IMG/VR virus record: IMGVR_UViG_3300023108_000132
Span: 1-25,543 of that record
DNA from: a virus
Strand: one strand, 5' to 3'
DNA: 25,543 nt
Under the pieces are notes generated by a model that was not told the DNA's origin, searched no databases, and saw only the letters and a list, made by a program, of their open reading frames with translations. Shown piece after piece: positions 13,264-20,119 of the stretch (position 1 is the stretch's first letter; each line of letters begins with the position of its first letter). The translations under genes and the position numbers were made by a program.

Positions 13264-13695
13264 TTAATTATTTAATTTAGCTAATATACTACGCATTTTG
13301 TCAAAATCTTCTTCGGTGTACTTCCACACTAAATCGGCATTATCTTTTGCGTACGCTTCTTTGTTCGCTTTATAACAAACTTGTAGCATAATACTATCAT
13401 TTGTGGAATTATTTCTAGCAGTAAAGTTATTACCGCCTCCATAAGGTTTCTTAGCATAGTCTTCCGGAGCTTTTTTTATCTTTCCGTTTCCTTTGTCACT
13501 AAGCTCATACTCGAAAGTATGTCCGTTTAAATCAGACTTGTCAATACCTAAAACCACCTCGAAATCGCCTTCTGGATTCTTAGCAGTCTTTTTTGTGAAA
13601 AATTTGATTTTCTCGCCGTGCTTAAAAGTTACCTCGTTAGTAACTAGGTCTTGAAACCCCCCGACTTTTTCTACGATAACAATAGTTCCTTTCAT
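13264..13695 (-). CDS. putative ssDNA-binding/recombination accessory protein
   Basis: A 143-aa protein. The N-terminal 75 residues are beta-rich (KGTIVIVEKVGGFQDLVTNE, KIKFFTKKT, FEVVLGID), as in an OB-fold. A Gly/Asn-rich linker (KKPYGGGNNFTARNN) is followed by NDSIMLQVCYKANKEAY, a helix pattern I associate with the C-terminus of several phage ssDNA-binding proteins (R-x-x-S-I-x-x-Q-V-x-x-K-A). Flanking terminators suggest strong, separate expression. This is a moderate-to-low confidence call from composition and context. Confidence 0.45.
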   Translation of the reverse strand: MKGTIVIVEKVGGFQDLVTNEVTFKHGEKIKFFTKKTAKNPEGDFEVVLGIDKSDLNGHTFEYELSDKGNGKIKKAPEDYAKKPYGGGNNFTARNNSTNDSIMLQVCYKANKEAYAKDNADLVWKYTEEDFDKMRSILAKLNN

Positions 13696-13740
13696 ATATA
13701 AAGTTTAAAAGTTTACGCTAAGATATAAAAAAATATTATA

Positions 13741-13775
13741 AAAAAAAAGAGGGAGCTGACTAGGACTCCCCCTTT
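13741..13775 (-). terminator. rho-independent terminator
   Basis: The minus-strand RNA forms a 10-bp stem AAAGGGGGAG/CUCCCUCUUU (one G-U pair) with a 10-nt loop, running into a U-rich stretch. It follows ninG by about 60 nt and ends the lysis/ninG transcript before the 143-aa gene. Confidence 0.83.
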
Positions 13776-13834
13776 AACGATGCAAACTAATGTAACAAGT
13801 ACAAAAGAAACTATTGAATAGTCAAATATATGCT

Positions 13835-14239
13835 TTATTTTTTATTTAGCAAAGGTTCTACAATACTTTTATAATATTCTACCTTTTCAAGTAAATCTCC
13901 ATTAGAAAACTTTTCTATGTTTCTGCATTTACTTTCTAGAATATCTGCAGTTTGGTTTCCGTATTCTTTGTTCAATCTTTGACCGAATCTAAATTGCTCC
14001 CCGTAACCGTGAATATTGCATTTATAACATTGGACTTGACAATTAAGCTCATCCCATCTAGTCGAATAGTGTTTACGAGACATAAAGTGTCCGCATTGTA
14101 AATTTTTCCAATGGTCTCTTACTCCACAAGTATAGCATTCGGCAATACCGTTCTTAGCTTTTCGCAATCTTATATATTGGCTAAAGATTGTGTCAAGCTT
14201 TTTTACTACACTTTTCCTAGATAGGGAGCGTTTAGCCAT
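13835..14239 (-). CDS. ninG: NinG/Rap recombination protein
   Basis: A 134-aa protein of the lambda NinG (Rap) family, structure-specific endonucleases that help RecBCD- or Red-type recombination. It shows the typical start SLSRKSVVKKLDTIFSQYIR, the zinc cluster CYTCG (C35, C38), LQCGHFMSRKHYSTRW (C49, H51), then CQVQCYKCNIHGYG (C67, C71, C74), and a C-terminal YKSIVEPLL helix. Length is a little below lambda NinG (about 200 aa) because the family is variable at the N-terminus. It overlaps the 82-aa gene by 8 nt. Confidence 0.9.
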   Translation of the reverse strand: MAKRSLSRKSVVKKLDTIFSQYIRLRKAKNGIAECYTCGVRDHWKNLQCGHFMSRKHYSTRWDELNCQVQCYKCNIHGYGEQFRFGQRLNKEYGNQTADILESKCRNIEKFSNGDLLEKVEYYKSIVEPLLNKK

Positions 14240-14480
14240 TAGTCATATCTTTCTCATTCATATGAGACTCTAAAATGTGTCCATCTATTGGACTTATAGA
14301 GGCAATAGCTCTATATATTTTTCTGCTCATAGCTTTTACCTTTTTCTTTTGAGTAATAGTAGAGTCTAATCCTAGATTGGTATACATATTTGCATCTTCT
14401 TCCAATAAAGCATCTACCTTCTTTTTTACAGACCAAGTCTTGTAACTTTGAATCTTTCTTATTCTCTCATCTGTTATCAT
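14232..14480 (-). CDS. hypothetical basic protein upstream of ninG, 82 aa
   Basis: An 82-aa protein, basic in its first two-thirds (RIRKIQSYKTWSVKKKVDAL, KKKVKAMSRKIYRAIA) with helix-loop pattern compatible with DNA binding. Not recognised. It starts right at the end of a 65-nt A/T-only tract and overlaps ninG, so it is the first gene of the recombination block. It could act at the neighbouring AT-rich region, a guess based only on position and charge. Confidence 0.55.
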   Translation of the reverse strand: MITDERIRKIQSYKTWSVKKKVDALLEEDANMYTNLGLDSTITQKKKVKAMSRKIYRAIASISPIDGHILESHMNEKDMTNG

Positions 14481-14633
14481 AGCTATATATATATTATATT
14501 ATATATTTATTATATTTATATATATACATTATATCTATATATATATAAGGGGTTTTTAAGCCTATTTAAATGATAGACCTATACGAATATACTAAAAAAT
14601 GAATAAAGTTGCTTAAAACGGCTCTAAATAGCC
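14481..14633 (-). other. AT-rich intergenic region, candidate replication origin or unwinding element
   Basis: This 153-nt gap holds no gene. Its left half (about 14483-14546) is almost purely A/T with alternating TA steps. The right half carries a small hairpin (GGCT/AGCC near 14621-14634) just after the holin stop, and TATATTCGTA (14582-14591), the same -7 box as at 10398 but without a -33 TTTG. It could be a DNA-unwinding element, given a DnaA domain IV protein and helicase in the genome, or a long leader for the 82-aa gene. Confidence 0.35.
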
Positions 14634-15062
14634 TTATCGGTGTAGTTTATTGCCGAATACTTTCTCTACTCCTCTACTTCCAAAATAGCCACCTATCACA
14701 ATAGATAGCAATCCGGTTATTGAATCTAGAGAGTAATTAAGATACCATCCTATTACATAGCATATTGTAAGGAATATCAATACTAACGGTCTTACATTTG
14801 AAGCTAACCACGAACCGCTACGAGCATCTGCCACCCATCTTCTAGTGGTTCCATCTATTTCTGCTCTCTCTATGTCAAGTTTTCTAAGTGCTATTTCCTT
14901 ATCGGCATCGCTCATTTCCGAACCTCCGATAATAGCTTGTAATACACTACCTATGGCGGTATTATCGGCAATAGCTCCTACTACATCGGGAATCTTTTCT
15001 AGCAGGAATTTACCTACTGCGGTGTCTTTTATCTTTTTCTTTTCTTCCACTAATATGTCCAA
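14634..15062 (-). CDS. holin, 3-TM type
   Basis: A 142-aa protein. After an amphipathic N-terminal half (GKFLLEKIPDVVGAIADNTA and a charged stretch ending in RRWVADARSGSWL) come the hydrophobic segments RPLVLIFLTICYVIGWYL and SITGLLSIVIGGYFG. The motif SWLASNVRPLVL and length match the holin family first described for gene-transfer-agent release (PF11351-like). It would open the inner membrane for lysis. It overlaps the M15 peptidase by 13 nt, the usual holin-endolysin pairing. Confidence 0.78.
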   Translation of the reverse strand: MDILVEEKKKIKDTAVGKFLLEKIPDVVGAIADNTAIGSVLQAIIGGSEMSDADKEIALRKLDIERAEIDGTTRRWVADARSGSWLASNVRPLVLIFLTICYVIGWYLNYSLDSITGLLSIVIGGYFGSRGVEKVFGNKLHR

Positions 15063-15403
15063 ATAACAAATGGAGACTTATCGGGGTCATTATCTACGTG
15101 AATAAACCCTTTTGCTATTCCTATTCTATTAAATCCAACTTCTAAAAGAGAATTTAATATTGTGTACTTATCCGATGAAGAGGAACAAGCTATATCACAA
15201 GCGTAACCTCTTAAATGAGAGCTATTGCTTACCCCTCCTACCTTTTCATTATGAGCCTTACTTCTTACCCCACTTGTGATTTTAAAAGGAATACCGGCTA
15301 TGTCACGAGCTTCATCTAGCATATCTAGAAACGTCTCATCCATAATCTCTCCCGAGCCTGGTAAGTCCGGTGAATCGAATTCAGATATATTAAAATATTC
15401 CAT
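15050..15403 (-). CDS. endolysin, M15 family D-Ala-D-Ala-type peptidase
   Basis: A 117-aa compact peptidase with no signal peptide. It has the M15A zinc-site layout: TSGVRSKAHNEKVGGVSNSS leading to SSHLRGYACDIA (H63, D70) and GFIHVDND (H102, D104). Enzymes of this family cut peptide cross-links in peptidoglycan, here to lyse the host. It lies between a small membrane gene (14-nt overlap) and the holin (13-nt overlap). Confidence 0.9.
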   Translation of the reverse strand: MEYFNISEFDSPDLPGSGEIMDETFLDMLDEARDIAGIPFKITSGVRSKAHNEKVGGVSNSSHLRGYACDIACSSSSDKYTILNSLLEVGFNRIGIAKGFIHVDNDPDKSPFVIWTY

Positions 15404-15548
15404 ATAAAATCTTTATAACAAACAACAAAACCAAAACACTTACAAAAATAGTTTTACCTCTGTTAAATATGCCTCCATTCCAATTAGTCATATACCAATT
15501 CTTTGTCCAAGCTATTGCTTTGTTTGCGTATAATTTTATTGTGTCCAT
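15390..15548 (-). CDS. 52-aa small membrane protein of lysis cluster
   Basis: A short gene from ATG 15548 (TAATG overlap with the preceding stop) to TAA 15390-15392. The peptide has an N-terminal Trp-rich half (AIAWTKNWYMTNWNGGIF) and a C-terminal hydrophobic helix (TIFVSVLVLLFVIKILYG, residues 33-50), so it is a one-pass membrane protein. It overlaps the endolysin by 14 nt. Its place suggests an accessory holin, antiholin or spanin partner; this is inference. Confidence 0.78.
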   Translation of the reverse strand: MDTIKLYANKAIAWTKNWYMTNWNGGIFNRGKTIFVSVLVLLFVIKILYGIF

Positions 15549-15832
15549 TATTTTCTTTTATCTCTTTGTAAATACTCAAGGTCTTTCATAAAGTCTCTCA
15601 TCTCTAAAGTAATCTCTCTTACTTCGGCTTCGAGTTGTCTTTGGTTTTTCCAAGTGTATTCCTTTTCGTTATATTTTAATTTAGCTACGTCAGAAGCATT
15701 AGTTTCTATCTTGGCACTTAAAGTATAATAAGAACCTACAATAGAAGCAAACATAGCAGCTATCGTAATAATCTGTGTAACGCTGATTGAAACGTCAGCT
15801 TTTCCGTCTCCGTCTATATCAATTTTTGCCAT
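15548..15832 (-). CDS. membrane-anchored coiled-coil protein with EF-hand-like start (spanin-like?)
   Basis: A 94-aa protein with three parts: an N-terminal Ca-binding-like loop IDIDGDGKADV (residues 3-13), one membrane helix (VTQIITIAAMFASIVGSYYT, 18-37), and a long charged coiled coil (residues 55-90) containing RQLEAEVREITLEMRDFMKD. Rz-like inner-membrane spanins also have one membrane helix followed by periplasmic coiled coil. Marine phages often have such a gene beside the endolysin. The 14-nt overlap with the 49-aa gene and TAATG link to the 52-aa gene put it in the lysis unit. Confidence 0.62.
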   Translation of the reverse strand: MAKIDIDGDGKADVSISVTQIITIAAMFASIVGSYYTLSAKIETNASDVAKLKYNEKEYTWKNQRQLEAEVREITLEMRDFMKDLEYLQRDKRK

Positions 15833-15968
15833 TTAGTTTCTTTGTTATTTGAATTACTGTATATCCTATTGCCAAGACAAGGGAAATCGTCTGAAGATAG
15901 GGATTAATCTCCGTTATTGATATTGCTAATGCTATTGCGTTGAATCCGTATATCTTCAATTGTTCCAT
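15819..15968 (-). CDS. 49-aa small membrane protein, first of lysis cluster
   Basis: A short gene from ATG 15968, 3 nt after the LamG gene's stop, to TGA 15819-15821, overlapping the next start. The peptide MEQLKIYGFNAIALAISITE is followed by a second hydrophobic part (YLQTISLVLAIGYTVIQI) and a basic tail (TKKLNGKN). Two weak membrane helices and a positive end are holin-like. It fills a space that otherwise would be non-coding. Confidence 0.78.
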   Translation of the reverse strand: MEQLKIYGFNAIALAISITEINPYLQTISLVLAIGYTVIQITKKLNGKN

Positions 15969-15971
15969 TGT

Positions 15972-18341
15972 TTATGCTATTGCTAAATAGATGTAAGTTT
16001 CGTTTAATGTATTAACATCGCTTCCACTTCCTTGTAAGGTAAATCCATTTGTTTCAAAATCTAAAGTATTTGAGGTTGAATCACTTTCTGAATTGTTTAA
16101 ATTCGCCCATAATCCTGAATTTCTTGGGTCAGAAGTGTTTCTCGCTGCATCTACTATTCTCCAATTTCCTGTATTTGAAGATTCTTTAATCATTAGCCAT
16201 CTTGGCTGAAATCCTGTCGTAACTGTATTACCAGCACTTCCCGTTCCCGTATAACTCCCCACCTTCTGATAACCATCTACTGAATGGAATGCGTAAAATA
16301 AAAATCTATCCAAATTGCCTGTAAAAGCATCTTCAATTCTTATTTCAGTAGAAGTTGCAACACTAACACCATTTAAAGTATCATCTACAAACGCATCTGT
16401 AGTATTAAGTTTTCCCCTGTCTGTTGAACCGTCAATTATATTAGTAAATGTGTGCCAATTACTTGTTGCATCAAGTATTTTTGTAATTACAAGTTCAGGT
16501 GTTGAGTTTAGTCCGTGAGTAAAATCTGTTCTATGGTTAGATGCTGTATGATTTGGGTCTATTTCATATATACCAAACCCTGATGCTGTATTTATAGAAC
16601 ATCCTGTAAAAGTTGGACTGTTTCCCCCATTACCTGTTATTGACAATCCCGCAGCACCTAAAGTTGCGTGTCCTGTTCCATCAATATTATATGTACCTGC
16701 TGAACCTCCTGCTTTCCAACACCAAGCGACATATTGTTGAGATGAACCACTTCCATTAGTCGCATCACTACTACTAACAGTAAACCCATTAGAATCAAAA
16801 GAAGTTAATTCATCAGTTGCATAACTCTCTGCATAATCGTGATTTATTCTTAATCTATTTCCTGCACCTCTTACTGAATCAAAAGCGTGATGATTTCTTG
16901 TAGAACCTCCACTTCTCTTTTTTATCCAAACTAAATCAGGTTGGAATGCCATACCTAAAAAGTTTACGTTGGTAGGTGTTCCGTCAAATCCAAAAGATAC
17001 ATTAGTTGCAGCACCATCGTAGTTTGTAGTTTCGTCTGTTGCATCTCCATCTAATTTGTAATATGCTACATAATCTGTTGGAATAGATGCGGTAGTATTA
17101 TTATATAAATATCCTACTTCTTGGGAAGTCAATTTATCAGGATATATTCTTACATCGTCAATTTTACCTTTAAAATAGTAGTCATCACCATTCCCCCATT
17201 GTCTACCAATAGTTGTTGTTCCGCTCGGAGCAGGAAAAGATGATACAGTTCCACTAGATAAGTTGGTTGTCATTGTTAATTCTGAATTATTCAACCAAGC
17301 ACTATATCCTGCATTACTATCAAATGTAAATACAATATGATTCCACCCTGAATTTACTGTAACTATTCCCGCGGTTTGGTATAAATATGCTCCATTACGA
17401 ACTTGCATACTAAAATAAAAGTCTGAACCATCCCAATATAGCCCTGCACCTGCCCAAGTAGTGCTTCCGCCTATTGACTGACTCCATAATTTTCCTTGGG
17501 TGGCGGATATACTTGAATCCACATCAAACCACATAGAAATAGATTGACCAAATCCTATGTTTGGAGAGCCTGTTATATAACTATTAGTTCCATTAAACAC
17601 AGCCGCTCCACCAAAATTACCATTTACTCCCCCTGTATCATTAGCATCCTCATCTAACTCATATAAAGCAATACCGTGTCCATCCCCAAATATATCCGTA
17701 GTTGATTTAGTACTACTTGCGTAGGTTTCTCCATATAGAGTAGTTACTTCTGAAGGGGATAATGCTTTGTCAAAGATTCTTACTTGGTCTATTTTACCGT
17801 GCATCGAGCCAACTCCTGTAGTATGATATTTTCCAAAACCTTCCCAAGAACCTGATGGATTAGAATTTCCTGTAGTATCTCCATTCGTTGCTACGGGAGT
17901 TGAATTTCCATTTAAATAAATATTTTTACCACTTGTACTACTTGAAGTATATACTATATGATACCATTGCCCTGTTGATATTACATTAGATGTAGTATTA
18001 AAAGTGCTTGTTCCATTATAAGTAGCAATCTTTCCGCCATCAAATATAGCTAAATACCACCAAGTATTTTTATAAGCCTCATAAATTACTCTATAATTTG
18101 ATGCTGCTGCCAAACTATCAAAATAAACCCAGCAAGAAAAAGAATAGTCATTAACGGGTATTAAACTTGGAGTTTCTATATAACTACTACTCCCATCAAA
18201 AGCAGCACCCTTTCTTATATACCCTGTTATCTTTTGTGTACCACCGTTTCCTGTATAGGTTACAGTTTCAAAGTTTTGTAAAGGGTCAAATGCTGCAGGT
18301 GCAGCCTCCGCTCCTGTATTTATAAGTCTTTTATTAATCAT
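15972..18341 (-). CDS. large LamG/DUF7483-like tail fibre or receptor-binding protein
   Basis: A 789-aa secreted-type, cysteine-poor protein without a signal peptide, as expected for a virion part. Residues about 40-205 and 235-410 are two LamG (concanavalin A-like) domains, each with GSWEGFGKYHT/TTIGRQWGNGDD-type strands and a closing KIDQVRIFDKALS or KIDDVRIYPDKLT motif. Residues about 455-789 carry paired modules of the DUF7483 kind: FQPDLVWIKKRSGG, FDSVRGAGNRL, YVAWCWKAGG, then FQPRWLMIKESSNTG and FETNGFTLQGSG. LamG folds bind polysaccharides, so binding to the host surface is likely. Start is a TAATG overlap with the preceding gene. Confidence 0.75.
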   Translation of the reverse strand: MINKRLINTGAEAAPAAFDPLQNFETVTYTGNGGTQKITGYIRKGAAFDGSSSYIETPSLIPVNDYSFSCWVYFDSLAAASNYRVIYEAYKNTWWYLAIFDGGKIATYNGTSTFNTTSNVISTGQWYHIVYTSSSTSGKNIYLNGNSTPVATNGDTTGNSNPSGSWEGFGKYHTTGVGSMHGKIDQVRIFDKALSPSEVTTLYGETYASSTKSTTDIFGDGHGIALYELDEDANDTGGVNGNFGGAAVFNGTNSYITGSPNIGFGQSISMWFDVDSSISATQGKLWSQSIGGSTTWAGAGLYWDGSDFYFSMQVRNGAYLYQTAGIVTVNSGWNHIVFTFDSNAGYSAWLNNSELTMTTNLSSGTVSSFPAPSGTTTIGRQWGNGDDYYFKGKIDDVRIYPDKLTSQEVGYLYNNTTASIPTDYVAYYKLDGDATDETTNYDGAATNVSFGFDGTPTNVNFLGMAFQPDLVWIKKRSGGSTRNHHAFDSVRGAGNRLRINHDYAESYATDELTSFDSNGFTVSSSDATNGSGSSQQYVAWCWKAGGSAGTYNIDGTGHATLGAAGLSITGNGGNSPTFTGCSINTASGFGIYEIDPNHTASNHRTDFTHGLNSTPELVITKILDATSNWHTFTNIIDGSTDRGKLNTTDAFVDDTLNGVSVATSTEIRIEDAFTGNLDRFLFYAFHSVDGYQKVGSYTGTGSAGNTVTTGFQPRWLMIKESSNTGNWRIVDAARNTSDPRNSGLWANLNNSESDSTSNTLDFETNGFTLQGSGSDVNTLNETYIYLAIA

Positions 18342-18802
18342 TAGTCAAGGTTTGGTAAATAATAAGATACTACCGCCTTCTTTGTTGTAAGTGCGTTAAT
18401 CTCTGCTTCTTTAGTTGCACAATCAGTTCTTAATGCCGCTCTTGCATCCAACACATCTTGAGGTGCTGAAGTACCTTCTTGGCTTCTGATTATATACCAA
18501 TCTGTCTCTGCTAATTTTCTGTTATATAAACTTTTTAGGTTTGCAATCTTACTTTCTTTCAACTCGGCTACTGTTTGAGACCAAGTTTTGTCAATTACAG
18601 GATAGGTAAAAGTACTACTATCAGCATCCCATTCTAAATCTCCCAAATATTGAGTAGCTGAATTGTAGCTTGGAGAAACGATAGGATAAAAGCCAAAGGC
18701 TTGTCCATCTGTAATATTTAAGTGTACTCCGTTCTCATCTTTCCAAACTTTAGGTAAGGAAGTAAATTTCTTAATTGCACCTTCGTGTTGTATTGCTATC
18801 AT
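18341..18802 (-). CDS. tail fibre assembly-like / XkdW-like protein
   Basis: A 153-aa protein; I take ATG 18802 (MIAIQHEGAIKKF), 2 nt after the previous stop, instead of an ATG at 18832 that overlaps the upstream gene. The C-terminal half is helical: LKESKIANLKSLYNRKLAET, then DWYIIRSQEGTSAPQDVLDA and a Lys/Ala-rich end. The pattern K-x-x-x-x-A-E-T-D-W-Y-x-x-R is shared by phage tail-fibre-associated proteins (DUF4376/XkdW type). It precedes the large fibre-like gene and may assist its folding or link it to the virion. Confidence 0.55.
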   Translation of the reverse strand: MIAIQHEGAIKKFTSLPKVWKDENGVHLNITDGQAFGFYPIVSPSYNSATQYLGDLEWDADSSTFTYPVIDKTWSQTVAELKESKIANLKSLYNRKLAETDWYIIRSQEGTSAPQDVLDARAALRTDCATKEAEINALTTKKAVVSYYLPNLD

Positions 18803-18804
18803 AA

Positions 18805-19311
18805 TTACGCTTCTTGAGAAATTGTAGCCCATTGTTCAGTTGAGCCATTAGTTGATACTATTTGAATTAGGTTACTTACTGTACCATCATACGTTCCTGT
18901 GATTGTCTTAACCGAAGCAGGAAGTGTTAGAGTAAAGTCTCCTGTGATTACTAAATCCTTTACCATACCCGTCTCTACACTTGAAAAGGTTAAAGTAGTA
19001 TTGGCTGATAATGTTTTAGTGAATACCGCAGCAGAAGAAAAGTCTACATCACTCGCAGAGATAGTTGCGGAAGTAGTAAACTCACTACCCATTTTAGCAT
19101 AAGAAACTCCATCGTCTGCTAAACTTACTGTTACATCTCCTGTAGCTTGGTCTACCGCTACTCCTGTACCTGCAATTATTGAACCTACATCTCCTGCATC
19201 ATCTGAATACAGTTCAGTAAAGTTGTCGTTCACTTTGTCAAAGGCGGTTCTTAATGGGTCTCCTGTTCCATCATTTGCGGTAGTCCCAATATTAATCGTT
19301 TGTTGTGCCAT
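18805..19311 (-). CDS. virion fibre-like protein
   Basis: A 168-aa protein beginning MAQQTINIGTTANDGTGDPL followed by RTAFDKVNDNFTELY. This N-terminal pattern (N-x-G-x-x-x-N-D-G-T-G-D-x-L-R-x-A-F-x-K-x-N-x-N-F-x-E-L-Y) is widespread at the start of phage tail or head fibre proteins and serves as an attachment module. The rest is repetitive, Thr/Ser/Val-rich beta structure. It lies 6 nt after the 67-aa gene. Confidence 0.68.
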   Translation of the reverse strand: MAQQTINIGTTANDGTGDPLRTAFDKVNDNFTELYSDDAGDVGSIIAGTGVAVDQATGDVTVSLADDGVSYAKMGSEFTTSATISASDVDFSSAAVFTKTLSANTTLTFSSVETGMVKDLVITGDFTLTLPASVKTITGTYDGTVSNLIQIVSTNGSTEQWATISQEA

Positions 19312-19317
19312 ATCTTT

Positions 19318-19521
19318 TTAAAATTGTGTTGCGTCTGCTTTTATATTTGTATTGTCTGCGGTTACTAAAGTTGTGTCAGCAAATAATAAACTACCTTCAA
19401 AATTAAATGGGTATATAATACCCCAACTATTAGCTTCGTTTACGTTTCCTGCCCATACATCGTCATAAACCTCTCCCCAAGAGATGTTATTCCTACCGTA
19501 CCAATCTTCAATGTTTGCCAT
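19318..19521 (-). CDS. hypothetical structural-type protein, 67 aa
   Basis: A 67-aa Trp- and Asn-rich protein (DWYGRNNISWGEVYDDVWAG) with a C-terminal short strand repeat (TTLVTADNTNIKADATQF). The composition is like small virion proteins of marine phages. It starts 4 nt after the CGTTATAT motif (3-nt spacing to TATG), so it may be the first gene of a late transcript that includes fibre and lysis genes. Confidence 0.6.
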   Translation of the reverse strand: MANIEDWYGRNNISWGEVYDDVWAGNVNEANSWGIIYPFNFEGSLLFADTTLVTADNTNIKADATQF

Positions 19522-19525
19522 ACCT

Positions 19526-19551
19526 ATATAACGTATTATTTTTTGTTTTTG
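19526..19551 (-). promoter_or_regulatory. late-type promoter motif upstream of fibre/lysis block
   Basis: On the minus strand CAAAAA begins 18 nt before CGTTATAT (19526-19533), followed by 3 nt and TATG. Layout is the same as at 22277-22302 and nearly the same as at 2343-2367. The A-rich part overlaps the end of a tiny Lys-rich gene. Confidence 0.5.
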
Positions 19552-19625
19552 TTTTTATTTTTCACGTATTTAATAAGCTTACTTAGATTGGCTTTTTTTA
19601 TTTCGTATGTCTTTATAATACCCAT
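19536..19625 (-). CDS. possible 29-aa Lys-rich microprotein
   Basis: A tiny frame from ATG 19625 (inside the end of the connector gene) to TAA 19536-19538. It reads MGIIKTYEIKKANLSKLIKY then a Lys/Asn-rich tail. The sequence up to LIKYV looks like a real amphipathic helix, and overlap with the preceding stop follows the phage's habit. Its tail falls in the A-rich promoter motif, which could itself give a Lys/Asn run by chance. Confidence 0.45.
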   Translation of the reverse strand: MGIIKTYEIKKANLSKLIKYVKNKNKNKK

Positions 19626-20116
19626 CCCACAAAGTTGTTATTTCTATCCGGATTCATATCCTCATTTGTGTTACTATAATACTCTGTATACTTACTAGAA
19701 GCATTAAAAGACATATGGTCTAGAAATCTTGTAGTATAAAAATCTGCAAAATGTCTATGTCTTTGTACTAGAAAATCTATTTCTTCTTTGCTAGGCGTTT
19801 CTGCGTTTTCGCTTCTGTGCTTAAATAAACCACCGTTTTTTATCTCATAAGCTGCGAAAGGCAAATAGTCTACCATTGCATAGTGTATTAACATAGGTTG
19901 AATATAAGAGTTAACTAAGGTTAAATAGTCCCCCTCTAATTCATCGTTTATTATGTCAGTACTTATTTTATTGTATAAATCCGTTCCAAGATAATTTTGG
20001 ATATGCATTTGTTGTGCAATCTTTATAAATTGTATGAATTTATCTGTGTCAACGTTTCCGTTTATGATAGTATTCTTTACTAAGTCATCTCGTTTTATAA
20101 ATAGTGCAGTTGCCAT
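19613..20116 (-). CDS. head-tail connector (DUF6712-like)
   Basis: A 167-aa mostly helical protein placed directly after the portal (3 nt). It has the pattern FIKRDDLVKNTIINGNVDTD, then KFIQFIKIAQQMHIQNYLG near the N-terminus and SYIQPMLIHYAMVDYLPFAA in the middle, typical of gp6-like/DUF6712 connectors of Bacteroidetes phages. These bind under the portal and form part of the neck. Confidence 0.72.
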   Translation of the reverse strand: MATALFIKRDDLVKNTIINGNVDTDKFIQFIKIAQQMHIQNYLGTDLYNKISTDIINDELEGDYLTLVNSYIQPMLIHYAMVDYLPFAAYEIKNGGLFKHRSENAETPSKEEIDFLVQRHRHFADFYTTRFLDHMSFNASSKYTEYYSNTNEDMNPDRNNNFVGWVL

Positions 20117-20119
20117 AGT

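Noticed and set aside
14582-14614. TATATTCGTA as a promoter for the 82-aa gene
   Set aside because: The -7 box matches the one at 10398, but 19 nt upstream there is AAGC and no TTTG nearby.
14621-14634. Small hairpin after the holin stop as a terminator
   Set aside because: Only four firm base pairs and a short U run.
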